Shown here: one piece after another, positions 9,010 to 17,158 of the stretch
Numbering within the stretch: the stretch's first letter is position 1
How the letters are laid out: each line of letters starts with the position of its first letter
NCBI RefSeq assembly: GCF_002211105.1
Contig: NZ_JPUA01000034.1
Span: forward strand, 774,213-838,212
Reading direction: 5' to 3'
Source: Halomonas campaniensis
Lineage (GTDB): Bacteria; Pseudomonadota; Gammaproteobacteria; Pseudomonadales; Halomonadaceae
DNA length: 64,000 nucleotides
Made by a program: the position numbers and the translations under genes
The notes under the pieces: generated by a model
Database searches by the model: none
What the model saw: the letters and a program-made list of their open reading frames with translations, nothing else
What the model was told of the DNA's origin: nothing

Positions 9010-9880
9010 TGTGATTCGTCGTCAGACGCCCGCTGCGCGGCTGGGCCGTGGCCTGCTCTATGGCGTGCTGATACTTGCCGCACTGTTCTATATTCTGCCA
9101 CTGGTGGTGATGCTGATGACCTCAGTGAAGCCGCTGAGCGAAATCAGCCCCGGTTCGCTGCTCTCGTTTCCGCAAAACCCGACACTGGCACCGTGGACCA
9201 AAGCCTGGGGAGAAGCCTGCACCGGTATGCGCTGTGATGGCGTTGGCGGCTACTTCTGGAACTCCTTTGCGATTGTGATTCCAGCGGTGCTGATCTCAAC
9301 CACTATCGGTGCCCTTAACGGCTATGCGCTAACCAAATGGCGCTTCAAAGGTTCTGAATTAGTCTTTGCACTAATGCTGTTTGGCTGCTTTATTCCCTTC
9401 CAGGTGGTACTGCTACCCATGGCGCAAACCCTCGGCTGGCTGGGTATCTCCAGCTCCCGCGCCGGGTTGATTTTGGTTCACGTAGTCTTTGGCATTGCCT
9501 TCACCACGCTGTTTTTCCGCAACTTCTACGTGGGTATCCCTAATGAGTTGGTATCGGCGGCGAAGCTGGATGGCGCGGGTTTCTTCCGCATCTTCTGGCG
9601 CATTCTACTGCCGGTTTCCGCTCCCATTATCGTTGTTTCGGTAATTTGGCAGTTCACCCAAATCTGGAACGACTTCCTGTTTGGCGTGGCGTTTTCAGCC
9701 CACAACACCCAGCCCGTTACCGTGGCGCTAAACAACCTGGTGAATACCTCCACCGGCGTGCGCGAGTACAACGTGGATATGGCGGCAGCGATGATTGCCG
9801 CGCTGCCCACCCTGGTGGTGTACGTGCTGGCGGGAAAATACTTCGTGCGCGGGCTGACAGCAGGCTCCGTGAAAGGCTAA
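9002..9880 (+). CDS. gtsC: Sugar ABC transporter permease 2 (MalG/UgpE type)
   Basis: Partner membrane subunit of 292 residues with six predicted spans. The EAA motif appears as SAAKLDGAGFFRIFWRILLP, and FNxxY-type conserved features of MalG-like permeases are present (QIWNDFLFGVAFS). AAGGAG lies upstream of the ATG inside the end of gtsB. After this gene there is an unusual 180-base gap holding a palindromic element before the ATPase gene. Confidence 0.88.
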   Translation: MANVIRRQTPAARLGRGLLYGVLILAALFYILPLVVMLMTSVKPLSEISPGSLLSFPQNPTLAPWTKAWGEACTGMRCDGVGGYFWNSFAIVIPAVLISTTIGALNGYALTKWRFKGSELVFALMLFGCFIPFQVVLLPMAQTLGWLGISSSRAGLILVHVVFGIAFTTLFFRNFYVGIPNELVSAAKLDGAGFFRIFWRILLPVSAPIIVVSVIWQFTQIWNDFLFGVAFSAHNTQPVTVALNNLVNTSTGVREYNVDMAAAMIAALPTLVVYVLAGKYFVRGLTAGSVKG

Positions 9881-9913
9881 TAACAACTAGGTGAGGGGCA
9901 ACCATTTCTAGAA

Positions 9914-10012
9914 GGTCAGAAGCAGCCCTCCGTGGGGGCGCTGTGAACCCATCCATGGGCGCTACTTTCGCCATCCATGGCGAAAGACCCCCGCTACGGG
10001 CTACTTCTGACC
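9914..10012. repeat. Cloverleaf-like palindromic intergenic element (REP/BIME-like)
   Basis: Outer arms GGTCAGAAG-x-AGCCC (9914-9928) and GGGCT-x-CTTCTGACC (near 9998-10012) pair, followed inward by GGGGG/CCCCC. Inside are two further hairpins: CCCAT-CC-ATGGG (9948-9959) and the 10-bp perfect repeat CTTTCGCCAT-CC-ATGGCGAAAG (9965-9986). The two inner hairpins share the CATCCATGG core. The layout resembles a repetitive extragenic palindrome or a small non-autonomous mobile element. Only one copy is in this window, so repetitiveness is not shown here. It lies between gtsC and gtsD and could affect read-through or mRNA decay. Confidence 0.75.
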
Positions 10013-10060
10013 CTCCAAATGAATGGGTTTTGTCAGTCGCTTTACAATAGGATTTTCATT

Positions 10061-11182
10061 ATGGCAGCGTTAGAAATCCACAACGTGCGCAAAGAGTTCG
10101 GCAGCGAGCGGGTGCTCAAAGACGTCAGTATTTCGATCGATTCCGGCGAGTTCCTGATTCTGGTTGGCCCCTCTGGCTGCGGTAAGTCCACGCTGATGAA
10201 TGCCATTGCCGGGCTAGAGCCTGTGACTTCCGGCAATATTTATATTGATGGTGAAGACGTGACCTGGCGCACCCCCGCGGATCGGGATATCGCCATGGTA
10301 TTCCAGTCCTACGCGCTTTATCCCAGCATGACCGTACGCCAGAACATCAGCTTCGGGCTTGAGATGCGCAAGGTGTCCAAAGCCGAACGGGAAGCGGCCG
10401 TGGAGCGGGTGGCCGACTTACTGCAAATTACCCACCTGCTGGAACGCAAACCTGCACAGCTCTCCGGCGGGCAGCGCCAGCGGGTGGCGATGGGGCGGGC
10501 GCTTGCCCGTGAACCAAAGGTGTACCTGTTTGACGAGCCGCTCTCTAATCTGGATGCCAAACTGCGCGTGGATATGCGCACCGAGATCAAAAAGCTCCAC
10601 CAGCGCCTGGGCACCACCATTGTTTACGTCACCCATGATCAGGTCGAAGCCATGACCCTGGCAGACTGCATTGCAGTGATGCGTGACGGTCATATTTTAC
10701 AGTTGGGCACCCCGGATGAGGTCTACAACAATCCGGTGGATATGTTTGTGGCCGGTTTTATGGGTTCACCCTCGATGAACTTTATCCGTGCCACTTTGGA
10801 AGATAATAACGGCGGTTATCAGCTGCGGATTGTCACACCGGGGGAGGAGGAACTGGTGCTGCCGTGGCCTGAAGCGCGCATCGCCCCCGACATGGCCGAG
10901 CGGTTGAATCAGTCGGTGATTCTTGGTCTACGCCCGGAGCACTTCAGCGAAGAGGATGAGCGGTTAACCGCCCAAGCCGAAGGCACGCTGCTGAGCGCCT
11001 GTGTAGCGGTGGTTGAGCCTACCGGGGCGGATATTCTGCTGCGTTTACCGCTAGGGGAGCAGGAAGTCACTGCCCGCGTTGGGCCTAAATGCGCGGTGGT
11101 GGCTGGGGAGCGCTTAGCACTGCGCGTCGATATGGGGCGGGCGATTCTATTTGATGCCGAGACTGAGCAGCGTATTGCGTAA
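10061..11182 (+). CDS. gtsD: Sugar ABC transporter ATPase (MalK/UgpC family)
   Basis: Cytosolic ATPase of 373 residues that powers the gts importer. It has Walker [10 protein letters not shown] (residues 36-44), Q-loop VFQSYALYP, signature [12 protein letters not shown], Walker [13 protein letters not shown] and the H-loop YVTHDQ. The C-terminal third is a TOBE/regulatory domain with GLRPEHFS. The frame is open from 9977, but those 28 codons run through the palindromic element; ATG 10061 ([14 protein letters not shown]), with AGGA just upstream, matches the family start. It closes the operon and is followed by a strong terminator. Confidence 0.92.
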   Translation: MAALEIHNVRKEFGSERVLKDVSISIDSGEFLILVGPSGCGKSTLMNAIAGLEPVTSGNIYIDGEDVTWRTPADRDIAMVFQSYALYPSMTVRQNISFGLEMRKVSKAEREAAVERVADLLQITHLLERKPAQLSGGQRQRVAMGRALAREPKVYLFDEPLSNLDAKLRVDMRTEIKKLHQRLGTTIVYVTHDQVEAMTLADCIAVMRDGHILQLGTPDEVYNNPVDMFVAGFMGSPSMNFIRATLEDNNGGYQLRIVTPGEEELVLPWPEARIAPDMAERLNQSVILGLRPEHFSEEDERLTAQAEGTLLSACVAVVEPTGADILLRLPLGEQEVTARVGPKCAVVAGERLALRVDMGRAILFDAETEQRIA

Positions 11183-11207
11183 GCGCTTGCGGCTGATCCT
11201 ATTGAAA

Positions 11208-11245
11208 TAAGAGGCCCCCTGCTAACTTCAGCAGGGGGCCTCTTA
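11208..11245. terminator. Bidirectional rho-independent terminator gtsD / BCCT
   Basis: A 15-bp perfect stem, TAAGAGGCCCCCTGC paired with GCAGGGGGCCTCTTA, lies between the convergent gtsD and BCCT genes. A-rich and T-rich flanks allow use in either direction. Confidence 0.85.
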
Positions 11246-11274
11246 CCATTGCTTGCAGGTTTCAGTTGCAGGTA

Positions 11275-12915
11275 TCACTTACCAATAAGCCGCAGCTCAC
11301 CATTGAGCGCCTTGATGATCGAGTAGCACATCAGCAGCATCACAATCGAGAACGGAATCGCCGTGGCGGTGACCCCCGCCTGAAGCGCGGTCAGGCCTCC
11401 ACCGATAAGCAGCACGATCGCGATGAGGCCCTCGACGATCGCCCAGAACATCCGCTGCGGGCGCGGAGCGTCGATTTTGCCACCGGCGGTGATGGTGTCG
11501 ATGACCAGAGAGCCGGAATCCGAGGAGGTGACAAAGAAGATCAGTGCCAGGACGATACCCAGGGTCGACATCAGACCCGTCAGCGGCAGTTCGTTCAACA
11601 TGCCGAACAGCGATAGCTCAGGCCTGTAGTTATCGATCACATACTCTTTAACCAGGCTCGCCGCCGGGTTCGCATAGAGCTGATCAAGCGCGGTTGAGCC
11701 GAAGACGCCCATCCAGACAAAGATAAACAGACTGGGAACCAGCAAAACGCAGAGGATAAATTCACGCACCGTGTGGCCCCGGGATACCCGAGCGATAAAC
11801 ATCCCCACAAAAGGTGCCCAGCTAATCCACCAAGCCCAGTAGAAAATCGTCCAGGACTGGCGGTAGGCATCGTCGTCACGACCAAAAGGCGCAGACAGAG
11901 GAATAAACTCAGTGACATAGGTGGTAAGCCCCGACCAGAAACCCGTCATGGCCAGCAGAGTAGGGCCAGCGAAAAGCACAAAAAAGAAGAACAGCACGGC
12001 CAGGATCATGTTGATCTCTGAGAGCTTCTTCAAGCCGCCCTCAAGACCGCGCCAGACCGACACCAGCGCCACTCCCGTGACTAGAATGATGACGATGACC
12101 TGGGTCAGTGTGGTGACCTCCAGACCAAAAACAAAGTTCATCCCCGCATTGGCCTGCTGGGCGCCGAGCCCAAGGGAGGTAGCCAGCCCGAAGAGGGTTG
12201 AAAACACCGCCAGAATATCAATCACATGGCCCCACCAGCCCCAGACACGCTCACCGAGAATGGGAAAGAACGCCGAGCGAATCGAAAACGGCAGGCCTTT
12301 GTTGTAGGTAAACAGCCCCAGCGCCAGCGCCATCACCACATACACTGCCCAGCCATGAATCCCCCAGTGGAGATAGGTGCCTGCCAGGCCCATGGCGCTG
12401 GCATCGGCAATCGCCGCTGGATCCAGTTCACCATCGGCACCGAAGGGCGAGGGAATGCCCAGTGGTAGGGAGACATTGGCGTGGTAAACCGGTTCGAGTA
12501 CGCCAAAGAACAGCAGGCCGATGCCGATGCCCGCGGTGAACAGCATGGCGAACCATGAGAGGTAGCTGTGATCCGGTCGCGCATCCGCCCCGCCCAGCCT
12601 GACTGAGCCATAGGGCAGCACCACCAGCGCTAAGCAGAATAGAATAAAGAAATCGACCAGGATCATGAAATACCAGTCCAATGTTCCCGTCGAGAAGGAG
12701 ACAACGGACTGGAATATACTTCCTGCACGCTCTGGAAACAGCAGGGTGAGGACGATGAAAATGGCCGAGGCAAGCGCCGATACGACAAAAACGCGGTTGT
12801 GGATATCGAAACCGATGGGGCCAAGCTGGCCCTTGATATTATCCTGACCCACCACATAGTCGGTCTGCATGTCGCTGGTTGCCGAAGGCGACTCGGGATT
12901 ATTGGGAGTGTTCAT
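11275..12915 (-). CDS. BCCT-family betaine/carnitine/choline transporter
   Basis: Inner-membrane secondary transporter, 546 residues and 12 predicted spans, of the family that brings in trimethylammonium osmolytes such as glycine betaine or choline. The glycine-rich helix is visible as GIGIGLLFFGVLEPVYH and the aromatic substrate-box helix as YWAWWISWAPFVGMFIARVS; FGLATSLGLGAQQ is also typical. A GAGGAG ribosome-binding site precedes the ATG. It has its own upstream gap of about 110 bases and a terminator, so it is a single transcription unit. Substrate specificity cannot be told from sequence. The gene fits a salt-tolerant host. Confidence 0.9.
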   Translation of the reverse strand: MNTPNNPESPSATSDMQTDYVVGQDNIKGQLGPIGFDIHNRVFVVSALASAIFIVLTLLFPERAGSIFQSVVSFSTGTLDWYFMILVDFFILFCLALVVLPYGSVRLGGADARPDHSYLSWFAMLFTAGIGIGLLFFGVLEPVYHANVSLPLGIPSPFGADGELDPAAIADASAMGLAGTYLHWGIHGWAVYVVMALALGLFTYNKGLPFSIRSAFFPILGERVWGWWGHVIDILAVFSTLFGLATSLGLGAQQANAGMNFVFGLEVTTLTQVIVIILVTGVALVSVWRGLEGGLKKLSEINMILAVLFFFFVLFAGPTLLAMTGFWSGLTTYVTEFIPLSAPFGRDDDAYRQSWTIFYWAWWISWAPFVGMFIARVSRGHTVREFILCVLLVPSLFIFVWMGVFGSTALDQLYANPAASLVKEYVIDNYRPELSLFGMLNELPLTGLMSTLGIVLALIFFVTSSDSGSLVIDTITAGGKIDAPRPQRMFWAIVEGLIAIVLLIGGGLTALQAGVTATAIPFSIVMLLMCYSIIKALNGELRLIGK

Positions 12916-13022
12916 ACACTACGTCTCCTCGCTGGAGGATGCTATGTCAAACACCCATCATGAGGATAAACAGCGTTGAATCCCATCTTTAGCCGAAAAC
13001 AGGCTTGTGTTTGGTGACTCCA

Positions 13023-14060
13023 TTAGCGATTTTGCGGCACCGTTTCTTTATCGAGTCGTTTGATTTGCCGCCACAGGTCTTGGCGCAGATCCGCGATCCT
13101 GGGCTGTTCATCGGCAGTGAAGGGCACCGGGCGGCAGAGCCGCTGGGCGCGTAGCCCCAGGCGTGCGCTAAGCAGCCCGGTAGCCAGGCCCTGGCCTGCA
13201 CGTGCCGAGAGACGCCCAGCCAAATCCAGCGAGAGCATATCCATACTGGCGTCGGTGGCCAGTTCGCTGGCACCGGCAAAGGCCATATTGTGCAGAACAT
13301 TGCGAAACAGCCGCAGGCGACTGGCGTAGCCCAGCTCAAGGCCATACAGGCGGCAGAGCCGATCCACCATCGCCAGACTCCTCCAGGCTACCAGCGCCAT
13401 ATCCACCAGGGTTAGCGGGCTGATCGCGACCATAATCGCGGTTTCGCCGGACATACGGGTAATCAGGCGCTGGGCTTCGCGGTCACGCGGGGCCAGCAGG
13501 TGGTAACGCAGCAGGGTCTGAATCTCCTCACCGCTATGGTGAGGCTGACTGGCGCGTTGAAAGGCCAGCCAGTGGGGATCATCGTCGGCGAGTTTGAGCT
13601 GGCGCCTGAGCTGCTCGGCCATCGCCCGAGCCTGCTTGGGTGAGCGTAGCGGTAGTTCGACAAGGTCGCCGCGCAGCTTGTCGTGGCGTTTCAGACGGCG
13701 CAAACGGCCTAGCTCTTTGAGCAGTGAGAGGCCGCCCAAGCCAATCAGGCTGATCCCGAACAGCTGCCAGGCAATGGCGAGCCACTGGGACTGAGCCATT
13801 GCATCAGGAATGCCGGTGACCAGTTCAGCGGTGCCTAGTCCGGCCCCGCCTACCAGGGCAAACAGTAACCCCCAGCGGCGTTTACGCGGCGCGCCTAAAC
13901 TGGCAGCAGGTAGCGCTTTATCTTCAGGTAGAGGCGCTACAGGGTGGTGCTCACTGGCGCCAGTAAAGGCCTCGCGCTGGCGCAGGAGTGTCTCCGCATC
14001 AGAGGCCTTTTCGGGTTGATCATCCAGCGTAAAATGTCGGCGTGGCTGTGGGGTGGTCAT
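13023..14060 (-). CDS. YcjF-family (DUF697) membrane protein
   Basis: Protein of 345 residues of the TIGR01620/YcjF family. A basic N-terminal region (to about residue 60) precedes two membrane spans, RRWGLLFALVGGAGLGTAEL and WLAIAWQLFGISLIGLGGL, followed by a DUF697 domain at the C terminus (AFAGASELATDASMDMLS, LSARAGQGLATGLLSARLG). It overlaps the preceding ycjX-like gene by four bases (ATGA), so the pair is coupled. In enterobacteria ycjX-ycjF belongs to the phage-shock/heat regulon. The biochemical role is unknown. Confidence 0.85.
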   Translation of the reverse strand: MTTPQPRRHFTLDDQPEKASDAETLLRQREAFTGASEHHPVAPLPEDKALPAASLGAPRKRRWGLLFALVGGAGLGTAELVTGIPDAMAQSQWLAIAWQLFGISLIGLGGLSLLKELGRLRRLKRHDKLRGDLVELPLRSPKQARAMAEQLRRQLKLADDDPHWLAFQRASQPHHSGEEIQTLLRYHLLAPRDREAQRLITRMSGETAIMVAISPLTLVDMALVAWRSLAMVDRLCRLYGLELGYASRLRLFRNVLHNMAFAGASELATDASMDMLSLDLAGRLSARAGQGLATGLLSARLGLRAQRLCRPVPFTADEQPRIADLRQDLWRQIKRLDKETVPQNR

Positions 14061-15460
14061 GTCAGTTTATCTCCAATCAGCCAGTCGATGGCGGCGTCCA
14101 TACGAATATGATCCAGCGCTTCTGAGCTGGTTGGCATCGGGCGAAAGCCGGGGAAGTCGAAACCCTGTTGCTGCCAGAATTCGGCAGCGGGCAGCCTTGC
14201 GGGCACATCACCGGGGTAAACCAGCACCTCTTCGCCTTCCAGGGTGGTGCCGCGTAGCGCGGGTGAGCGCTTACCTTCATGAACCACCTCGCGGGCTTCG
14301 GTGGCCCGAATCGCTGCCAGCGAGAGCGCTTTAACCGGTACGTTGGCGAAGCGTAGATCTTTGAGAGGCTCTGCCAGCAGGGCCTCTAACAACTGCACCA
14401 AGTGACCGTGTTGATCAGGAGTGACGTGGTCGGCTTTGGTGGCGGCAATCGCCAGACGGTCAATTTTAGGCGCGAAGAGGCGCGTAAGTAGGCTGCGTTG
14501 ACCATAATCGAAGCTGTGCATTAACTGGCGCAGCGCACGGGAAAGGTCTTCAAAGCGCTCAGGCCCGGCATTGAGCGCGCCCAGCACGTCTACCAGTACA
14601 ATCTGGCGGTCAAAGCGGCGGAAATGATCGCGATAAAAGGGCTTGACCACCTGCTGCTGGTAGTAGCGAAAGCGTGCTGCCAGGGTAGCGTAAAGGCTGT
14701 TGGCAGGCAGTGCTTCCAGCGTTTCTCTCGATGTGTTGTGTTGAGAGGCGTCGAGCTGCGGCAGCGGGAAAAACTGCAGAACCGGCGCACCTTCCAGTTC
14801 GCCAGGAAGCAAAAATCGCCCGGGCTGCAGGTCGGAAAAACCGGCCTTTTTGGCGCGCCGTAGGCCCTGAGCGTACTCCTCGGCCAGGGCAGCAAGCTGA
14901 GCTTCATCAGCTTCACCAGCAGGGTCGAGTTGCTCCACTGCGGCAAGCCATTCGCTAAACAGGCCGCGGCGCTGTTCGCCCTCATGTAGCGCCTGTGCCT
15001 GACTCCAACTGTAAAAGTCGTGTTGTAACAGCGGTAAATCGAGCAGCCACTCGCCAGGGTAGTCGAATAGATCCAGGGTCAGGTGGGCGATTTCAGGGGT
15101 CAGCCAGCCGCTGCGGGCAGGGCGGTAGCGCAGCTGTAAGCGTAACTCGCTGATGCCGCGGGTGGGTTCGGGCCAGCGCGGCGGGGTATCACGCAGGGCG
15201 ACCATACCGGGGTCGTAGGGAAACCGCGGCACGCCCATGTCAGGCTGGTTAAGCCGTTGGGCGCCGAGCAGGCGGCCTTCTCTGGCAGCGGGCAGTAAAT
15301 CGAGCCGCGCCTCAACGCCTGCGTGACGCAACTGATTGACCAGCGACGTCAAAAACGCGGTTTTCCCCGCTTGGGAGAGGCCGGTGACCGCTAAGCGCAG
15401 TTGGCGATCTCTTCCGCGCTCTAATAAATTGCTCAGTTCGCGACTTAACGGCTGGCGCAT
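14057..15460 (-). CDS. YcjX-family P-loop nucleotide-binding protein
   Basis: Cytosolic protein of 467 residues with a P-loop near its N terminus, GLSQAGKT (residues 27-34), and GTPase-like downstream features (LTLDLFDYPGEWLLDL, IVLVDVLGAL and an AATKADHV motif that resembles the TKxD base-specificity motif). YcjX proteins are GTPase-like partners of YcjF and are stress-induced in enterobacteria. It is the first gene of a two-gene unit with the DUF697 gene. Role otherwise unknown. Confidence 0.87.
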   Translation of the reverse strand: MRQPLSRELSNLLERGRDRQLRLAVTGLSQAGKTAFLTSLVNQLRHAGVEARLDLLPAAREGRLLGAQRLNQPDMGVPRFPYDPGMVALRDTPPRWPEPTRGISELRLQLRYRPARSGWLTPEIAHLTLDLFDYPGEWLLDLPLLQHDFYSWSQAQALHEGEQRRGLFSEWLAAVEQLDPAGEADEAQLAALAEEYAQGLRRAKKAGFSDLQPGRFLLPGELEGAPVLQFFPLPQLDASQHNTSRETLEALPANSLYATLAARFRYYQQQVVKPFYRDHFRRFDRQIVLVDVLGALNAGPERFEDLSRALRQLMHSFDYGQRSLLTRLFAPKIDRLAIAATKADHVTPDQHGHLVQLLEALLAEPLKDLRFANVPVKALSLAAIRATEAREVVHEGKRSPALRGTTLEGEEVLVYPGDVPARLPAAEFWQQQGFDFPGFRPMPTSSEALDHIRMDAAIDWLIGDKLT

Positions 15461-15489
15461 CCTATCGATCCCTTTGTGGCTCCTAGCCT

Positions 15490-15681
15490 TTATTGGCTAA
15501 ACATTAATACCAGTTGCGAAAGCATCGGCAGGGTGGCAATTAAAAAGCCAACCCCTGCCAGGGTGTAGCCTGGCCAGCGGCGGGTCATCTTCTGCGCCAA
15601 GGTTAGTCCCACTAAGCACACCACCATACCGATTAAATTAAACGCCAGCGTGGCAGCTTCTAGCCATTGTTGCGGATCCAT
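15490..15681 (-). CDS. Small two-span membrane protein, unknown function
   Basis: A 63-residue protein with an excellent ribosome-binding site (AGGGAG, six bases before ATG). It has two hydrophobic stretches, LAFNLIGMVVCLVGLTLA and AGVGFLIATLPMLSQLVLMF, separated by a short basic loop (QKMTRRWPGY), which suggests a hairpin membrane protein. It lies 29 bases upstream of the ycjX-like gene and could be its leader gene. I do not recognise the family. Confidence 0.65.
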   Translation of the reverse strand: MDPQQWLEAATLAFNLIGMVVCLVGLTLAQKMTRRWPGYTLAGVGFLIATLPMLSQLVLMFSQ

Positions 15682-15742
15682 TGGATCTCCCTAGCTCAAA
15701 TGCCATTGAGCACATGATAGCAAAGCACTGATGAACCGAAGA

Positions 15743-16612
15743 TTAACCGCGGCTGAGGGTGGTTCCCAGTAGGTGCTGAGCGCCAGGCACCAGCCAGACC
15801 GGATCCAGGCGGGTATTGGCAGCTTCAACGCAAATAAAGTGGCGTGCTGCCTCGGCGGGGGTGTCGCTGGGTAGGTCGTTATTGGGGTGCCACACTACCG
15901 TGGAGTCACTCGACTGCTTGCCGATGCGCAGAGTGCGCTCGCCATCGTTGAGCAGTACGGCTTCATTGGTATGGTAAATGCGGTCAACGGCGCCTTGAAC
16001 GGCCAGTGTGCCCTGCTGCTCACTCTCCGCAAAGTCGCGCAGTTTGTCGAGATAGCGCGCGCCGGAGAGACCTTCCAGGCGGCACTGATGGGTATCGGCA
16101 ACGGCTAAATAGGTGTGCAGCGCGCCGCTGGTTTTGATCGGCGTTTCGCCAATGTTTTCGCTAATCAGCTCCACGTTCAAACGCTGGGCGTTAGCTTGTA
16201 CCACCAAGCGTGCGGTGAGCAGTGTGTGCAGAGGCTGCGACGGGGAGAGGTGAAGCTCAATGCCCTCGGCGTGCTCATCGACAGCATCCAGGCGCCACTC
16301 AGCATGGCGGGCAAGGCCATGGAAGGGGCCATCGTGCTGGGGGCTTTCGTCGGCAAAGCGCTCGTCGGCGAACCACGGCCAGCAGAGCGGAATACCGCCC
16401 CGGATAGCGCCTGGCAGCGCCTGGGGCGTAGGCGTCAGCCATAACCAGCCGGTATCACCAGCAGGGCAGTAGTGCAGCACTTGAGCGCCCTGGAGACTAA
16501 CCACCAACTCGCCCCAAGGCATATTGAAAAGCACCACGTCGCGGCCTTCCCACTGTGTCGTTTGCTGTCCTTGAGTGCTTTTAATCAGTTGATTGAGCGA
16601 GTCGGGGATCAT
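15743..16612 (-). CDS. D-hexose-6-phosphate mutarotase (YeaD-like aldose 1-epimerase)
   Basis: Cytosolic enzyme interconverting alpha and beta anomers of glucose-6-phosphate. Beta-sandwich galactose-mutarotase fold features are visible: GAQVLHYCPAG, GGIPLCWPWF, HGLARHAEW (catalytic His region), SGALHTYLAVAD and the late acidic segment FICVEAANT. An in-frame ATG at 16636 would add eight residues, but AAAGGA stands seven bases before the ATG at 16612 (MIPDSLNQL), which I prefer; this gives 289 residues, normal for the family. It probably serves the hexose phosphates made downstream of the PTS and ABC uptake systems. Confidence 0.87.
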   Translation of the reverse strand: MIPDSLNQLIKSTQGQQTTQWEGRDVVLFNMPWGELVVSLQGAQVLHYCPAGDTGWLWLTPTPQALPGAIRGGIPLCWPWFADERFADESPQHDGPFHGLARHAEWRLDAVDEHAEGIELHLSPSQPLHTLLTARLVVQANAQRLNVELISENIGETPIKTSGALHTYLAVADTHQCRLEGLSGARYLDKLRDFAESEQQGTLAVQGAVDRIYHTNEAVLLNDGERTLRIGKQSSDSTVVWHPNNDLPSDTPAEAARHFICVEAANTRLDPVWLVPGAQHLLGTTLSRG

Positions 16613-16750
16613 GAATTTTCCTTTAAGAGTTGCCAAGCATCGATACCGAATAGGCGCCGAACACTAACGCTGTGTGCTATGGTAGAACAAGCGTGACTCG
16701 AAGGTAAAACGCGTAACTGCAACCCGTAATCGAAATAGTAAGGAGACTAT

Positions 16751-16993
16751 ATGGGCTTTATTGCATGGTTAATCATTGGTGGTTTAGCTGGTTGGATTGC
16801 TGGCAACATCATGCGCGGTGGCGGTTTCGGCATCCTGGGTAATATTGGTGTCGGCATCGTGGGCGCGGTTATTGGTGGTTTTTTATTCAGCCTTTTAGGC
16901 CTTTCCTCTGGTGGCTTTATCGGCTCGCTAGTTACCGCGATAGTGGGTGCCGTGGTGCTTCTTTGGGTAATCAGTAAGGTTAAAAAAGCGTAG
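16751..16993 (+). CDS. GlsB/YeaQ/YmgE-family stress-response membrane protein
   Basis: An 80-residue glycine-rich integral membrane protein (MGFIAWLIIGGLAGWIAGN, MRGGGFGILGNIGVGIVGAV) with three hydrophobic segments and a C-terminal KVKKA tail, matching the transglycosylase-associated/GlsB family. AAGGAG is seven bases before the ATG. Family members respond to envelope or general stress; their molecular action is not established. It is a single-gene unit ending in a terminator. Confidence 0.87.
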   Translation: MGFIAWLIIGGLAGWIAGNIMRGGGFGILGNIGVGIVGAVIGGFLFSLLGLSSGGFIGSLVTAIVGAVVLLWVISKVKKA

Positions 16994-17016
16994 CGATTGA
17001 GTTGCTACCTGTATGT

Positions 17017-17050
17017 CACCGCCCGGCCTTTTGCCGGGCGGTGTCGTTTT
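17017..17050 (+). terminator. Rho-independent terminator after the GlsB-like gene
   Basis: Stem CACCGCCCGGC / GCCGGGCGGTG with a CTTTT-type loop, followed by TCGTTTT. Confidence 0.85.
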
Positions 17051-17158
17051 ATGCATACCGAGGCCTAAGGCTATCGGTGTTCGCACCACTTTCCGTTACA
17101 CTAGGCAGCTTTACTTCCGGCTATTTGCTGGTGTCATTGTGCTTTTTCGAGGTGCCTC

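Noticed and set aside
9977..10060. N-terminal extension of the gtsD ATPase
   Set aside because: The 28 codons read through the palindromic element and are not family-like; ATG 10061 has the ribosome-binding site and family N terminus.
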